Shown piece by piece: positions 25,494 through 35,205 of a stretch of DNA of 64,000 nucleotides. Source of the stretch: Micromonospora globbae (GTDB lineage: Bacteria > Actinomycetota > Actinomycetes > Mycobacteriales > Micromonosporaceae); NCBI RefSeq assembly GCF_003610785.1, contig NZ_RAQQ01000007.1, positions 186,001 to 250,000 of the forward strand, given 5' to 3'. The position numbers and the translations under genes were made by a program. The notes below the pieces were generated by a model. It worked only from the letters and a program-made list of their open reading frames with translations, had not been told where the DNA came from and did no database searches. Numbering within the stretch: position 1 is the first letter of the stretch; every line of letters begins with the position of its first letter.

Positions 25494-27368
25494 CTACAGC
25501 TCATCCTCGTCGAAGGCCGGGCGGACGCCGCGGGCGAACATGATCTCGTCGTTGCTGGTGCCGGCGGCGACCATCGGCCAGACCATCGCGTCCTTGCCGA
25601 CCACGAAGTCGATGACCACCGGAGCGTCGTTGATCTCCATGGCGGCCGCGATGGTCTTGTCGACGTCGGCCGCGTTCTCGCACCGCAGACCGACGCAGCC
25701 GAGCGCCTCGGCCAGCTTCACGAAGTCGGGGATGCGGTGCTTGTGGGTGCCCAGGTCGGTGTTGGAGTAGCGCTCCCCGTAGAAGAGGGTCTGCCACTGC
25801 CGCACCATGCCCAGGTTGCCGTTGTTGATGACGGCGATCTTGACCGGGATGCCCTCCAGTGCGCAGGTGGCCAGCTCCTGGTTGGTCATCTGGAAGCAGC
25901 CGTCGCCGTCGATCGCCCAGACCACCGTGTCGGGCCGGCCCACCTTGGCGCCCATGGCCGCCGGCACCGCGTAGCCCATCGTGCCGGCGCCGCCGGAGTT
26001 CAGCCAGGTGTGCGGCTTCTCGTACGAGATGAACTGCGAGGCCCACATCTGGTGCTGGCCGACACCGGCCACGTAGATGGCGTCCGGGCCGACGATCTCG
26101 CCGAGCCGCTGGATCACGTACTGCGGCGAGAGGGTGCCGTCGGCCGGCTCCTCGTACCCCAGCGGGTAGCGCTTGCGCAGGTCGTCGAGCTGGTTCCACC
26201 AGTCGCCGAGGTCCGCGGCGCGCCCCGCCGACCGCTCGGCCGTGACGGCGGCGATCAGCTCGTCGATGACGTGCCGGGCGTCGCCGACGATCGGGACGTC
26301 GGCGTGCCGGTTCTTGCCGATCTCGGCCGGGTCGATGTCGGCGTGCACGACGGCCGCGTCCGGGGCGAAGGAGTCCAGCCGGCCGGTGACCCGGTCGTCG
26401 AACCGCGCGCCCAGCGCCACGATGAGGTCGGCCTTCTGCAACCCGTAGACCGCGGCGACCGTGCCGTGCATGCCCGGCATGCCCAGGTGCTGCGGGTGCG
26501 AGTCGGGGAACGCCCCGAGGGCCATCAGCGTGGTGACCACCGGGATGCCGGTCAGCTCGGCCAGCTTCCGCAGCCCCTCGGTGGCGCCCGCCTTGAGCAC
26601 GCCGCCACCGACGTAGAGCACCGGACGGCGGGCCGTGGTCATGAGCCGGGCCGCCTCGCGGATCTGCTTGCCGTGCGGGTGCAGCGTCGGCCGGTAGCCG
26701 GGCAGGTCCAGGGTCGGCGGCCAGGTGAACGTGGTGGGCGCCTGGAGCACGTCCTTGGGGATGTCGACCAGGACCGGGCCGGGCCGGCCCGTGCTGGCCA
26801 GGTGGAACGCCTCGGCGAGCACCCGCGGGATCTCGTCGGCGTCCTGCACCAGGAAGTTGTGCTTCGTGATCGGCAGGGTGATGCCCTGGATGTCCGCCTC
26901 CTGGAAGGCGTCCGTGCCGATCGCCGGCCGGGCCACCTGCCCGGTGATCGCGACCACCGGCACCGAGTCCATGTACGCGTCGGCGATCGGCGTGACCAGG
27001 TTGGTGGCGCCCGGGCCGGAGGTGGCCATGCAGACGCCGACCCGGCCGGTCGCCTGCGCGTAACCGGTGGCCGCGTGCCCGGCGCCCTGCTCGTGGCGCA
27101 CCAGGATGTGCCGGACGGTGGAGTCGTAGAGCGGGTCGTACGCGGGGAGGATGGCGCCGCCCGGGATGCCGAAGACGACGTCGACGCCGAGCGCCTCGAG
27201 CGACCGCACGAGCGAGCCGGCCCCGGAGACCTGGGCCGGGGCGGGCGCGGCTACGGCCGGGGCGGCCGGGCCGGCGGCCCGGGTGGTCTGGGCGTCGGTC
27301 ACCGCCCCGGCGGCCGCGCGGGCCCGCCGGGCGGAGTGGGCGAGTGTCTCTGGCGTGGGTCTCGTCAT
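25494..27368 (-). CDS. ilvB: Acetolactate synthase large (catalytic) subunit
   Basis: The 624-residue ThDP enzyme has an Ala/Thr-rich N-terminal extension of about 45 residues before [19 protein letters not shown], which is common in actinobacteria. The ThDP-activating Glu is in [13 protein letters not shown], and the ThDP-binding motif runs from [15 protein letters not shown] to NNGNLGMV. It makes acetolactate or acetohydroxybutyrate. It is controlled by the leader peptide and attenuator at 27455-27552. The ATG at 27368 has no strong ribosome binding site. Confidence 0.97.
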   Translation of the reverse strand: MTRPTPETLAHSARRARAAAGAVTDAQTTRAAGPAAPAVAAPAPAQVSGAGSLVRSLEALGVDVVFGIPGGAILPAYDPLYDSTVRHILVRHEQGAGHAATGYAQATGRVGVCMATSGPGATNLVTPIADAYMDSVPVVAITGQVARPAIGTDAFQEADIQGITLPITKHNFLVQDADEIPRVLAEAFHLASTGRPGPVLVDIPKDVLQAPTTFTWPPTLDLPGYRPTLHPHGKQIREAARLMTTARRPVLYVGGGVLKAGATEGLRKLAELTGIPVVTTLMALGAFPDSHPQHLGMPGMHGTVAAVYGLQKADLIVALGARFDDRVTGRLDSFAPDAAVVHADIDPAEIGKNRHADVPIVGDARHVIDELIAAVTAERSAGRAADLGDWWNQLDDLRKRYPLGYEEPADGTLSPQYVIQRLGEIVGPDAIYVAGVGQHQMWASQFISYEKPHTWLNSGGAGTMGYAVPAAMGAKVGRPDTVVWAIDGDGCFQMTNQELATCALEGIPVKIAVINNGNLGMVRQWQTLFYGERYSNTDLGTHKHRIPDFVKLAEALGCVGLRCENAADVDKTIAAAMEINDAPVVIDFVVGKDAMVWPMVAAGTSNDEIMFARGVRPAFDEDEL

Positions 27369-27454
27369 GGCGGTTCAGGCCTTCGGCTGGAGTGGGTGCG
27401 ACTGGTGGTGCGGATGGAACGCGGGCGGGGCCCGCTCCGATCTGGTCCGACGGC

Positions 27455-27517
27455 AATAAAAACGGCCCTCGTGCAGATGCACGGGGCCAGCGCACTCTCG
27501 ATGACGGAGAGTGCGCT
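27455..27517 (-). promoter_or_regulatory. Transcription attenuator of ilvB (pause hairpin plus intrinsic terminator)
   Basis: On the minus strand a first hairpin with perfect 11-bp arms (27507-27517 and 27489-27499) begins at the leader stop codon. A terminator hairpin follows (27464-27488, one bulged A) with TTTTTATT at 27455-27462. The terminator ends 87 bases before the ilvB ATG. The order matches the cimA attenuator exactly. Confidence 0.85.
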
Positions 27518-27552
27518 CAGATAAGTACTCGCAGCGACCGGTACGACGACAT
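27517..27552 (-). CDS. ilvB leader peptide (11 residues, Leu-Arg-Val-Leu-Ile)
   Basis: The ATG at 27550-27552 opens MSSYRSLRVLI followed by TGA (27517-27519). Four of the last five codons are branched-chain: CTG CGA GTA CTT ATC, with GTA and CTT rare here. The ATG is seven bases after the -10-like CAGGCT, so the mRNA is probably leaderless. A ribosome stalling on these codons would disrupt the pause hairpin and allow read-through into ilvBNC. Confidence 0.8.
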   Translation of the reverse strand: MSSYRSLRVLI

Positions 27553-27556
27553 GGGC

Positions 27557-30052
27557 TCAAGCCTGACGCATCTCACGCGATGAGTCAACTGATCCCACAT
27601 GTTGGTTCACGGGTGTCGGCGCGTCGTCCCGCGACGCGCCCTCCGCACCCGGTGTGACCTGGCCTGATCCACTCTGCGGGCGCCGCGTGCCGGGCAGCAC
27701 GCCGGGTCGCACACCGGCGGCCGAGGAGCGGACGCCGGCGCCCGCCGGCCGGGCGCCGGGCGCGTCGCCGGCGGGCGGGGAACCGGCCGTGGGATCGGCG
27801 CGCCGGGGACCCGGCGTGACGCCCGCGGGCCGGGCGCCGGGAGAGGTGGCCGCCTCCAGCATCGCCTCCAGGTGCTCCGCCGGCACACCCCATCCGCAGA
27901 GCGCCCCCTGGCCGAACCGGCAGCCCGCGGCGACCACCGCGGCCAGCTCGGTCGGGGTCGTGACCCCCTCGGCGATGACCTCCAACCCGAGCTGGTGGCC
28001 GAGGCGCATGACGACGTCGACCATCGGTGCGAAGGCGGGGCCGTCCCGTCCGACCGGGCGCACCGGCTCGTGCTCGGCGACCAGGCTGTGGTCGATCTTC
28101 AGGATGTCGATCGGCAGCCGGCGCAGCTGCCCCAGCGACGAGTAGCCGGCGCCGAAGTCGTCCAGGGCGATCCGCACCCCGGTCAGCCGCAGCGCCGCGA
28201 GCCGCCGGATCAGCTCGTCGAGATCCGTGGCGACGGCGTGCTCGGTCACCTCCAGCACGAGCCGTTGCGGCGGCACCCGGTGGGCGCGCAGCGCCTCGGT
28301 GACCAGCACCACGTACTCCGGATCGTGCAGCTCGCGCGGCGACACGTTCACCGACACCCAGACGTCGTGCCCGTCGGCGAGCCAGCGGGAGAGCTGGTGG
28401 CAGGCCTGGTGGAGCACCCACGCGCCGAGCTTGGCGATCATCCCGCACTCCTCGGCCAGCGGGATGAACTCGTCGGGGCGCACGTTGCCCAGCTCCGGGT
28501 GGTGCCAGCGCAGCAGCGCCTCGGCGCCGACGGGGCGTACCGAGGGCAGGGAGGCGACCGGCTGGAAGGCCAGGCGCAGCTCGTCGCGTTCGATGGCGCC
28601 GCGCAGCTCGTGCTCCAGCGTGGTGCGGCGGCGCAGCAGCTGGTCGTACGCGGCGTCGTACCGCTCGATCCGGTTCTTGCCGCGCTGCTTGGCGTAGCGC
28701 AGGGCCAGGTCGGCGTGGCGCAGCAGCAGTTCCCCGTCGGGTTCACCGGTGCAGCCGGCGATCCCGATGCTCACCGAGAGGAAGACGGGCGACTCCCCCT
28801 GGTCGTACGCCCGCCCCAGCACCGCGAGCAGGCGCTCGGCCACCCGGTCGGCGTCCTCCGGGCGGCCCCGCGTCAGCACGGCGAACTCGTCGCCGCCGAG
28901 GCGGGCCGCCACGTCGTCGGGGCGCAGGGTGTCCCGCAGCCGCCGGCCCACCTCGGCCAGCACGGCGTCGCCCACGTCGTGCCCGCGCATGTCGTTGACG
29001 TTCTTGAAGCCGTCGAGATCCAGGCCGAGCAGCACGCACGGCGTGCCCGACTCGACGTGGCCGTGCAGGGCGCGCAGCAGCCCCCGCCGGTTGGCGAGGC
29101 CGGTCAGCGCGTCCGTGTGGGCCAGCTCGCGGAAGTGCGCCTCGCGCTCGGCCAGCCGCCCCGCGTACGCCCGCACGTCCCGGACGCCCAGGTACTGCCG
29201 GGCCACCAGGGCGAAGCCCTCGACGGCGCAGACGAGCACGCTGAGCACGGTGAACCGGCCGCCCTGGAGGAGGTGGTAGGTCGCCGAGGCGGTCATGGCG
29301 ATCATCGGGACGATCGCGTTGTCGCCGCTGCTGTCGATCGGGTCGTGCGCGACCTCCCGCCGGGGGTCGGTCCGCAGCGCCGACAGGGCCGCGGTGAGCA
29401 GGCCGGCCGCGAGCAGCCCGGCACCGCTCAGCGCCACCGCCGGCCCCGCCTGGCACAGCCCGGCGGCCAGGCCCAGCCCCCCGCCGGTCACCCCGACGAC
29501 GGCGACGGCGAGCGCGACGAGCCCGCCCCGCGGTGCGGCGGACCGGCAGGCGGCGACCGGACCGACCCCGGCGGCGAGCGCCGCACCGACCGTCGCGAGC
29601 AGGATCGGCGTGCAGGCCGTCGGCGTGGCCCCGCCCAGCATCCGGGTCGGCTCGCTGACGAGGACCCAGCCGACGAACCAGAGGGCCGCCGCCACCATCA
29701 CCCCGTCGAGGGCGAGCCGGAGCGCCGCCGACACGGAGCCCACCACACCCGGCAGCCGCACCAGCCCGGCCAGGAAGACCAGCCCGCTGGCCGCCGTGCC
29801 GACCGACACCGCCGTCGCCCAGCTCGTGCGGTGCCCCTGCTCGTGCGCCCAGTGCGGGGCGGCGTGGAGCAGCACCCCGAGCCCGACGAGGAGGCCGGCC
29901 AGAGCGATGCCGGCGGCCGTCGCGACCAGCAGCAGCGCCTGCCGGTGCGCGCCGGTGCGCCGCCGGGCGGCGACCGTCAGCAGCACGGTGGCCGAGGCGG
30001 CGACGAGCCAGCTCAGCGCCGCGGCGACGGCCATGCCCGGGGGGAGATGCAC
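27557..30052 (-). CDS. Membrane GGDEF-EAL protein (diguanylate cyclase/phosphodiesterase)
   Basis: The 831-residue protein has about eight membrane helices (1-290), then a GGDEF domain with intact RLGGDEF and an RxxD inhibitory site five residues before it (RPDD). The EAL domain is complete: EALLRW, NVSPREL, LEVTEHA, ALDDFGAGYSSLGQLRRLPI, KIDHSLV, AEGV and GQGALCG. Both cyclase and phosphodiesterase activities are therefore possible on cyclic di-GMP. A disordered Pro/Ala/Gly tail of about 100 residues follows. The GTG start has CAGAGT (30059-30064) six bases upstream. The last codons contain the promoter of the ilvB leader. Confidence 0.93.
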   Translation of the reverse strand: MHLPPGMAVAAALSWLVAASATVLLTVAARRRTGAHRQALLLVATAAGIALAGLLVGLGVLLHAAPHWAHEQGHRTSWATAVSVGTAASGLVFLAGLVRLPGVVGSVSAALRLALDGVMVAAALWFVGWVLVSEPTRMLGGATPTACTPILLATVGAALAAGVGPVAACRSAAPRGGLVALAVAVVGVTGGGLGLAAGLCQAGPAVALSGAGLLAAGLLTAALSALRTDPRREVAHDPIDSSGDNAIVPMIAMTASATYHLLQGGRFTVLSVLVCAVEGFALVARQYLGVRDVRAYAGRLAEREAHFRELAHTDALTGLANRRGLLRALHGHVESGTPCVLLGLDLDGFKNVNDMRGHDVGDAVLAEVGRRLRDTLRPDDVAARLGGDEFAVLTRGRPEDADRVAERLLAVLGRAYDQGESPVFLSVSIGIAGCTGEPDGELLLRHADLALRYAKQRGKNRIERYDAAYDQLLRRRTTLEHELRGAIERDELRLAFQPVASLPSVRPVGAEALLRWHHPELGNVRPDEFIPLAEECGMIAKLGAWVLHQACHQLSRWLADGHDVWVSVNVSPRELHDPEYVVLVTEALRAHRVPPQRLVLEVTEHAVATDLDELIRRLAALRLTGVRIALDDFGAGYSSLGQLRRLPIDILKIDHSLVAEHEPVRPVGRDGPAFAPMVDVVMRLGHQLGLEVIAEGVTTPTELAAVVAAGCRFGQGALCGWGVPAEHLEAMLEAATSPGARPAGVTPGPRRADPTAGSPPAGDAPGARPAGAGVRSSAAGVRPGVLPGTRRPQSGSGQVTPGAEGASRDDAPTPVNQHVGSVDSSREMRQA
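27560..27588 (-). promoter_or_regulatory. Promoter of the ilvB leader transcript
   Basis: TTGACT (27583-27588), a 17-base spacer and CAGGCT (27560-27565) lie seven bases before the leader ATG. Both hexamers are inside the last ten codons of the upstream GGDEF-EAL gene. Confidence 0.65.
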
Positions 30053-30058
30053 GTCTCA

Positions 30059-30064
30059 ACTCTG
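30059..30064 (-). promoter_or_regulatory. Putative leaderless -10 element (CAGAGT) of the GGDEF-EAL gene
   Basis: CAGAGT ends six bases before the GTG at 30052. It is the same hexamer as in front of the cimA leader. Confidence 0.45.
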
Positions 30065-30149
30065 CCGGATGAGCGCCTGCCGTGGGATCCCGGGTGTGCA
30101 TCTGTTGGGACACGGTGCCCGCGGGCGGCACCCGCCGCGACAGCGGTGC

Positions 30150-30155
30150 CAGACT
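30150..30155 (+). promoter_or_regulatory. Putative leaderless -10 element (CAGACT) of ilvD
   Basis: CAGACT ends seven bases before the ilvD ATG at 30163, with no ribosome binding site between. Confidence 0.45.
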
Positions 30156-30162
30156 GGTACGC

Positions 30163-32010
30163 ATGCCTGAGCTGCGGTCGAAGACCTCCACGCACGGTCG
30201 GACGATGGCCGGTGCCCGGGCCCTGTGGCGGGCCACCGGGATGACCGACGACGACTTCGGCAAGCCGATCGTCGCCATCGCCAACAGTTTCACCCAGTTC
30301 GTACCGGGCCACGTCCACCTCAAGGACCTCGGCGGCCTGGTCGCCGACGCGGTGGCCGAGGCCGGCGGCGTGGGGCGGGAGTTCAACACGATCGCGGTCG
30401 ACGACGGCATCGCCATGGGCCACGGCGGCATGCTCTACTCCCTGCCCAGCCGGGAGCTGATCGCCGACGCGGTGGAGTACATGGTCAACGCGCACTGCGC
30501 GGACGCCCTGGTCTGCATCTCCAACTGCGACAAGATCACGCCGGGCATGCTGCTCGCCGCGCTGCGGCTCAACATCCCGACGGTCTTCGTCTCCGGCGGC
30601 CCCATGGAGGCCGGCAAGACGGTGGCGATCGAGGGGATCGTGCACAGCAAGATCGACCTGATCGACGCGATGGTCGCCTCGTCCAACGAGGCGGTCACCG
30701 ACGAGCAGCTCGACGCCATCGAGCGGTCGGCCTGCCCCACCTGCGGCTCCTGCTCGGGCATGTTCACGGCCAACTCGATGAACTGCCTCACCGAGGCCAT
30801 CGGGCTCGCGCTGCCCGGCAACGGCTCGACGCTGGCCACCCACGCGGCGCGCCGGCAGCTCTTCGTGGAGGCCGGGCACACCGTCGTGGACCTGGCCCGA
30901 CGCTGGTACGACCAGGACGACGCCACCGTGCTGCCCCGGTCGATCGCCTCGCGGGCGGCGTTCGAGAACGCGATCGCGCTCGACGTGGCGATGGGCGGCT
31001 CCACGAACACGGTGCTGCACCTGCTCGCCGCCGCCCGCGAGGCCGAGCTGGACTTCGGCGTGGCCGACATCGACGAGATCTCCCGCCGGGTGCCCTGCCT
31101 GGCCAAGGTCGCCCCGAACTCGCCGCAGTACCACATGGAGGACGTGCACCGCGCCGGCGGCATCCCGGCCATCCTCGGCGAGCTGGACCGCGCCGGGCTG
31201 CTCCACCGCGACGTGCACTCCGTGCACTCCCCCTCGCTGGAGCGCTGGCTGGCCGACTGGGACGTGCGGGGCGGCTCGGCGACGCCGGAGGCCGTCGAGC
31301 TGTTCCACGCCGCGCCGGGCGGGGTGCGCACGACCGAGCCGTTCTCGACCACCAACCGCTGGTCGTCGCTGGACACGGACGCGGCGGGCGGCTGCGTGCG
31401 CGACGTGGCCCACGCCTACACGGCCGACGGCGGGCTGGCCATCCTGCACGGGAACCTCGCCCCGGACGGGTGCGTGGTGAAGACCGCCGGGGTGCCCGAG
31501 GAGTGCCTGACGTTCCGCGGGCCGGCCCGGGTCTTCGAGTCCCAGGAGGCCGCCGTCGAGGGCATCCTCAACAAGTCGGTGACCGCGGGCGACGTCGTGG
31601 TGATCCGGTACGAGGGGCCGAAGGGCGGCCCGGGCATGCAGGAGATGCTCTACCCCACCTCGTTCCTCAAGGGCCGGGGGCTGGGGAGGGCCTGCGCGCT
31701 GCTCACCGACGGGCGGTTCTCCGGCGGCACGTCCGGGCTCTCGATCGGGCACGTCTCGCCCGAGGCGGCGTCCGGGGGGCTCATCGCGCTGGTGCGCGAC
31801 GGCGACGAGATCGTCATCGACATCCCGGCGCGTTCGATCGCGCTGAACGTGCCGGACGACGAGCTCCAGGCCCGCCGGGTCGCCGAGGAGAAGCGCGACC
31901 GTCCGTACACCCCGACCGACCGGCAGCGCCCGGTCTCGGCGGCGCTGCGGGCGTACGCCTCGATGGCGACCTCGGCCAGCGACGGCGCCTACCGCCGCGT
32001 CCCCGAGTGA
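30163..32010 (+). CDS. ilvD: Dihydroxy-acid dehydratase
   Basis: The 615-residue protein has the three Fe-S cluster cysteines in [12 protein letters not shown] and [18 protein letters not shown]. The substrate and metal motifs [18 protein letters not shown] and [20 protein letters not shown] are present. It performs the dehydration after IlvC in Ile and Val synthesis. The length fits the longer, E. coli-like type. The start at 30163 follows CAGACT, so a leaderless mRNA is likely. It is divergent from the GGDEF-EAL gene and has no attenuator, unlike ilvB. Confidence 0.97.
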   Translation: MPELRSKTSTHGRTMAGARALWRATGMTDDDFGKPIVAIANSFTQFVPGHVHLKDLGGLVADAVAEAGGVGREFNTIAVDDGIAMGHGGMLYSLPSRELIADAVEYMVNAHCADALVCISNCDKITPGMLLAALRLNIPTVFVSGGPMEAGKTVAIEGIVHSKIDLIDAMVASSNEAVTDEQLDAIERSACPTCGSCSGMFTANSMNCLTEAIGLALPGNGSTLATHAARRQLFVEAGHTVVDLARRWYDQDDATVLPRSIASRAAFENAIALDVAMGGSTNTVLHLLAAAREAELDFGVADIDEISRRVPCLAKVAPNSPQYHMEDVHRAGGIPAILGELDRAGLLHRDVHSVHSPSLERWLADWDVRGGSATPEAVELFHAAPGGVRTTEPFSTTNRWSSLDTDAAGGCVRDVAHAYTADGGLAILHGNLAPDGCVVKTAGVPEECLTFRGPARVFESQEAAVEGILNKSVTAGDVVVIRYEGPKGGPGMQEMLYPTSFLKGRGLGRACALLTDGRFSGGTSGLSIGHVSPEAASGGLIALVRDGDEIVIDIPARSIALNVPDDELQARRVAEEKRDRPYTPTDRQRPVSAALRAYASMATSASDGAYRRVPE

Positions 32011-32016
32011 CCGGAG

Positions 32017-32056
32017 GGGGTCCCCCGCCGACGCGTCCGGTGCGGCAGGGGACCCC
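32017..32056 (+). terminator. Inverted repeat between ilvD and the ROK gene
   Basis: GGGGTCCCC (32017-32025) pairs with GGGGACCCC (32048-32056). It follows the ilvD stop by six bases and lies between convergent genes. Confidence 0.6.
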
Positions 32057-32109
32057 GCTCGGCACGCCGGACCGGGCGTCGACGCCGCCGGCGGGGCCGG
32101 TGCGCGGCG

Positions 32110-33297
32110 TCAGGCGGGCTCGACGACCCGGTCGATGACCAGGTGCGCCGCGCCCATGATGCCGACGTCCGGGCCGGCGACGACCCGCTCGATGAGCAGC
32201 GCCTGGGTGGCCAGCGGCAGGCACCGCTCGTACAGGGTGGCGCGCATGCTGGCCAGCAGCGGCTCGCAGTCGGCGAGGCGGCCGCCGATCGCGACGACCT
32301 GCGGGTTGAAGAAGTTGACCACCACGGCGAGGATCTCGCCGATCGACCGGCCGGCGCGGCGGGCCAGGGCCGTGGCGTGCCGGTCACCGTCGTCGATGAG
32401 CCGCATGACGCCCGTCAGGTCGTCGACCGGTACGCCCTGCTCGCGCAGCGCGGTGACCAGGGCCGCGCCGCTGGCCACCGCCTCCAGGCAGCCGGTGTTG
32501 CCGCAGCTGCACAGCGGGCCGGGATCGGCGAGCACCCGGCAGTGGCTGATGTCACCGGCGGAGCCCTGTGCGCCGCGGTGCAGCCGCCCGCCGGAGATGA
32601 CCCCGGCGCCGATGCCGGTGCCCGCCTTCACGTAGACGGCGTGCTCCAACTCGGGATGGGTGGCGTGGTGCTCGCCGAGCGCCATGAGGTTCGCGTCGTT
32701 GTCGACGACGACGGGCACGTCCGTCCGCTCGGCGCAGAAGGCGCGTACGTCGAAGCCGTTCCAGCCAGGCATCCGGGACGGGCTGACGATCCGGCCGGTC
32801 TCGAACTGCACGGGGCCGGGGATGCCGATGCCGATCCCGCGCAGGCCGCGGGCGGCGACATCACCCCGCTGCCCGGGCACCGGGGCCGCTGAGCCGGGCA
32901 CCAGGGCGGCGATCTCGTCGAGGAGCGCCCCGAGCACGGCCTCCGGCCCGTCCTCGATACGCACGGGCAGCAGGCGCGACTCGACGACGCGCCCGGACAG
33001 GTCGAGGGTGCCGAGGCGGGCGTGGTGCGCCCCGAGGTCGATGGCGCCGACGAGCGCGCCGCCCGTGGGCACGGCGAGCTGTCGGGGACGCCGCCCGCCC
33101 CGGGACTTCCCGGCGCCCGTCTCCTGGAGCAGGCCCTCGCTGATGAGGGCCTCGACCCGCTGGGAGACGGTCGACGGCGACAGCCCGGAGAGCCGGGCGA
33201 GATCGGCCCGGCTGGCCGCCGCTCCGCTGGCCACCAACCGGAGCAGCTCACGTGGACCGCCGCGCAGACCGTCACGCGGGGCGTCGCCAATCGTCAC
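32110..33297 (-). CDS. ROK-family transcriptional regulator
   Basis: The 395-residue protein has an N-terminal winged helix (LLRLVASGAAASRADLARL, then SGLSPSTVSQRVEALI) and a ROK sugar-kinase-like domain (GAIDLGAHHARLGTLDLSG; IGIGIPGPVQFETGRIVSPS). The ROK zinc motif is present in GPLCSCGNTGCLEAVASG. ROK repressors usually respond to sugars or amino sugars. It is divergent from the transporter operon at 33427-38610 with a 129-base shared region, and is its likely regulator. The GTG start is at 33297. Confidence 0.92.
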   Translation of the reverse strand: MTIGDAPRDGLRGGPRELLRLVASGAAASRADLARLSGLSPSTVSQRVEALISEGLLQETGAGKSRGGRRPRQLAVPTGGALVGAIDLGAHHARLGTLDLSGRVVESRLLPVRIEDGPEAVLGALLDEIAALVPGSAAPVPGQRGDVAARGLRGIGIGIPGPVQFETGRIVSPSRMPGWNGFDVRAFCAERTDVPVVVDNDANLMALGEHHATHPELEHAVYVKAGTGIGAGVISGGRLHRGAQGSAGDISHCRVLADPGPLCSCGNTGCLEAVASGAALVTALREQGVPVDDLTGVMRLIDDGDRHATALARRAGRSIGEILAVVVNFFNPQVVAIGGRLADCEPLLASMRATLYERCLPLATQALLIERVVAGPDVGIMGAAHLVIDRVVEPA

Positions 33298-33317
33298 GCC
33301 AGGTTCTTAGCATCCGA

Positions 33318-33348
33318 ACTTCATTCCAGCAAGCTGTTGACTTCGTTC
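33318..33348. promoter_or_regulatory. Direct repeat in the ROK-transporter intergenic region (candidate operator)
   Basis: ACTTCATTC (33318-33326) and ACTTCGTTC (33340-33348) are spaced 22 bases, about two helical turns. The second overlaps TTGACT (33337-33342), a possible -35 for the transporter operon, with TTAGAT 17 bases on. Confidence 0.4.
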
Positions 33349-33426
33349 GGCATCTCGCATTAGATGTCGGCGTTGATTCGAGGTAGACATATCTTTATTC
33401 GATCGTCGTAGAAAGTGAGGCGAGCT

Positions 33427-34218
33427 GTGGCACCGACGGCGGCATCCGACCTCGCGGGCCGGACCGAGCCGACCCGCCCGGACCGACCGATGGTGTCCGT
33501 GCGTGGCCTGCAGAAGTGGTTCGGCCCGTTGCACGTGCTCAAGGACGTCGACCTGACGGTCGCCGCCGGCGAGGTCGTCGTGGTGATCGGCCCGTCCGGC
33601 TCCGGCAAGTCGACGCTCTGCCGCTGCCTCAACCGCCTCGAGGTCGCCGGCGCCGGCACCATCGAGATCGACGGCGAGCCGCTGCCGGCCGAGGGCCGCA
33701 AGCTCGCCCGGCTGCGCGCCGACGTCGGGATGGTCTTCCAGTCGTTCAACCTGTTCGGTCACCGGACGGTGCTCGACAACGTCACGCTCGGACCCGTCCG
33801 GGTACGCCGCGTGCCGAAGGCCGAGGCCCGCGAGCAGGCGCTGGCCCTGCTCGACCGGGTCGGCATCGCCGACAAGGCCGACCACTACCCGGCGCAGCTC
33901 TCCGGCGGCCAGCAGCAGCGGGCGGCCATCGCCCGCGCCCTGGCCATGCGGCCCAAGGTGCTCCTCTTCGACGAACCGACCTCGGCCCTCGACCCGGAGA
34001 TGGTCAACGAGGTCCTGGACGTGATGGTCTCCCTCGCCGCGGAGGGGATGACCATGATCGTGGTCACCCACGAGATGGGCTTCGCCCGGCGCGCCGCGGA
34101 CCGCGTCGTCTTCATGGACGACGGCCGGATCGTCGAGTCCGGCACCCCCGACGAGTTCTTCGCCGCTCCCCGTACCGACCGGGCGAGGGACTTCCTCTCC
34201 AAGATCCTCCAGCACTGA
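33427..34218 (+). CDS. Amino-acid-type ABC transporter ATP-binding protein
   Basis: The 263-residue ATPase has Walker [10 protein letters not shown]-loop [10 protein letters not shown], signature [14 protein letters not shown], Walker [12 protein letters not shown] and the switch THEMGFAR. These match the GlnQ/GluA polar amino acid uptake family. The GTG at 33427 is chosen because GAGG lies six bases upstream. It is the first gene of a five- or six-gene unit under the ROK regulator. Confidence 0.92.
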   Translation: MAPTAASDLAGRTEPTRPDRPMVSVRGLQKWFGPLHVLKDVDLTVAAGEVVVVIGPSGSGKSTLCRCLNRLEVAGAGTIEIDGEPLPAEGRKLARLRADVGMVFQSFNLFGHRTVLDNVTLGPVRVRRVPKAEAREQALALLDRVGIADKADHYPAQLSGGQQQRAAIARALAMRPKVLLFDEPTSALDPEMVNEVLDVMVSLAAEGMTMIVVTHEMGFARRAADRVVFMDDGRIVESGTPDEFFAAPRTDRARDFLSKILQH

Positions 34219-34235
34219 CCCCCGAGGAGGGTGGC

Positions 34236-35189
34236 ATGTCGATTCTCTCCAGGAACGTCACGCGTCGCCGCGCGCTGACGATCGCCGCCACGGCCGTGAC
34301 GGTCGCGCTCGCCGCGACCGGTTGCGGCGACGGCGGCTCCGCCCCCGCCCTGCCCGGCGCGGCGGGCGGCGACAAGGCGGCCCAGTCCGTCTTCGACGCC
34401 GCGCCGGTGGCCTCCGACGCGGAGATCCCGGCCGGCTCCACGATGGACAAGATCCGCAAGCGCGGCTACCTGACGGTCGGCGGCTCGCTGGACGCGCCGC
34501 TGCTGTCCCAGCAGAACCCCGTCACCGGCGAGATCGAGGGCTTCGACGCCGACATGGCCAAGCTGCTGGCCAAGTACATCATCGGCAAGCCCGAGGTGAA
34601 GACCGTCACCATCGGCACCCAGACGCGCGAGGCGATGCTCCAGGCCAAGGAGGTCGACGCGGTCTTCCAGACCTACACGATCACCCCGCAGCGGGCCACC
34701 CAGGTCGCGTTCGCCGGGCCGTACCTCACCTCCGGCCTCGCCGTCGCCGTCCGCAAGGACGAGACGAGCATCAAGAGCGTCAAGGACCTGGCCGGCAAGA
34801 CCGTCATCGTGGGCGCCAACACCCCCGCGGTCACCGCGCTGCCCGAGGCCGCCCCCGGCTCGAAGCAGGTCGCCTTCGCCACCGACCCGCAGGCCGTGCA
34901 GGCCCTGCTCCAGAAGCGCGGCGACGCGTACGTGCAGGACTTCACCCTGCTCGCGTCCAACGCCAAGTCGAACCCGGGCATGAAGGTGGTCGGCGAGCCG
35001 TTCACCACCGAGGCGTACGGCATCGGCCTCAACCACGAGGACACCGAGTTCAAGGAGTTCGTCAACAACTGGCTCCGGAAGATCCAGGCCGACGGCACCT
35101 GGGCCAAGGTGTGGCAGAACACCCTGGGCAGCGTCGTGGAGGGCGGCACGCCCACCCCGCCGGCCATCGGGTCCGTCGAGGGCTCCTGA
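34236..35189 (+). CDS. Amino-acid-type ABC transporter substrate-binding lipoprotein
   Basis: The 317-residue protein has a Tat-like RR region (NVTRRRALTIAA) and lipobox AATGC near residue 28. A GluB/GlnH-type periplasmic fold follows (KIRKRGYLTVGGSLDAPLLS, then GFDADMAKLLAKYI, DAVFQTYTITPQRA). The ligand is probably glutamate, glutamine, asparagine or a related amide; the exact one is not readable. GAGGAGGG precedes the ATG. Confidence 0.9.
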   Translation: MSILSRNVTRRRALTIAATAVTVALAATGCGDGGSAPALPGAAGGDKAAQSVFDAAPVASDAEIPAGSTMDKIRKRGYLTVGGSLDAPLLSQQNPVTGEIEGFDADMAKLLAKYIIGKPEVKTVTIGTQTREAMLQAKEVDAVFQTYTITPQRATQVAFAGPYLTSGLAVAVRKDETSIKSVKDLAGKTVIVGANTPAVTALPEAAPGSKQVAFATDPQAVQALLQKRGDAYVQDFTLLASNAKSNPGMKVVGEPFTTEAYGIGLNHEDTEFKEFVNNWLRKIQADGTWAKVWQNTLGSVVEGGTPTPPAIGSVEGS

Positions 35190-35205
35190 GGATCGCACCT
35201 CCGCC

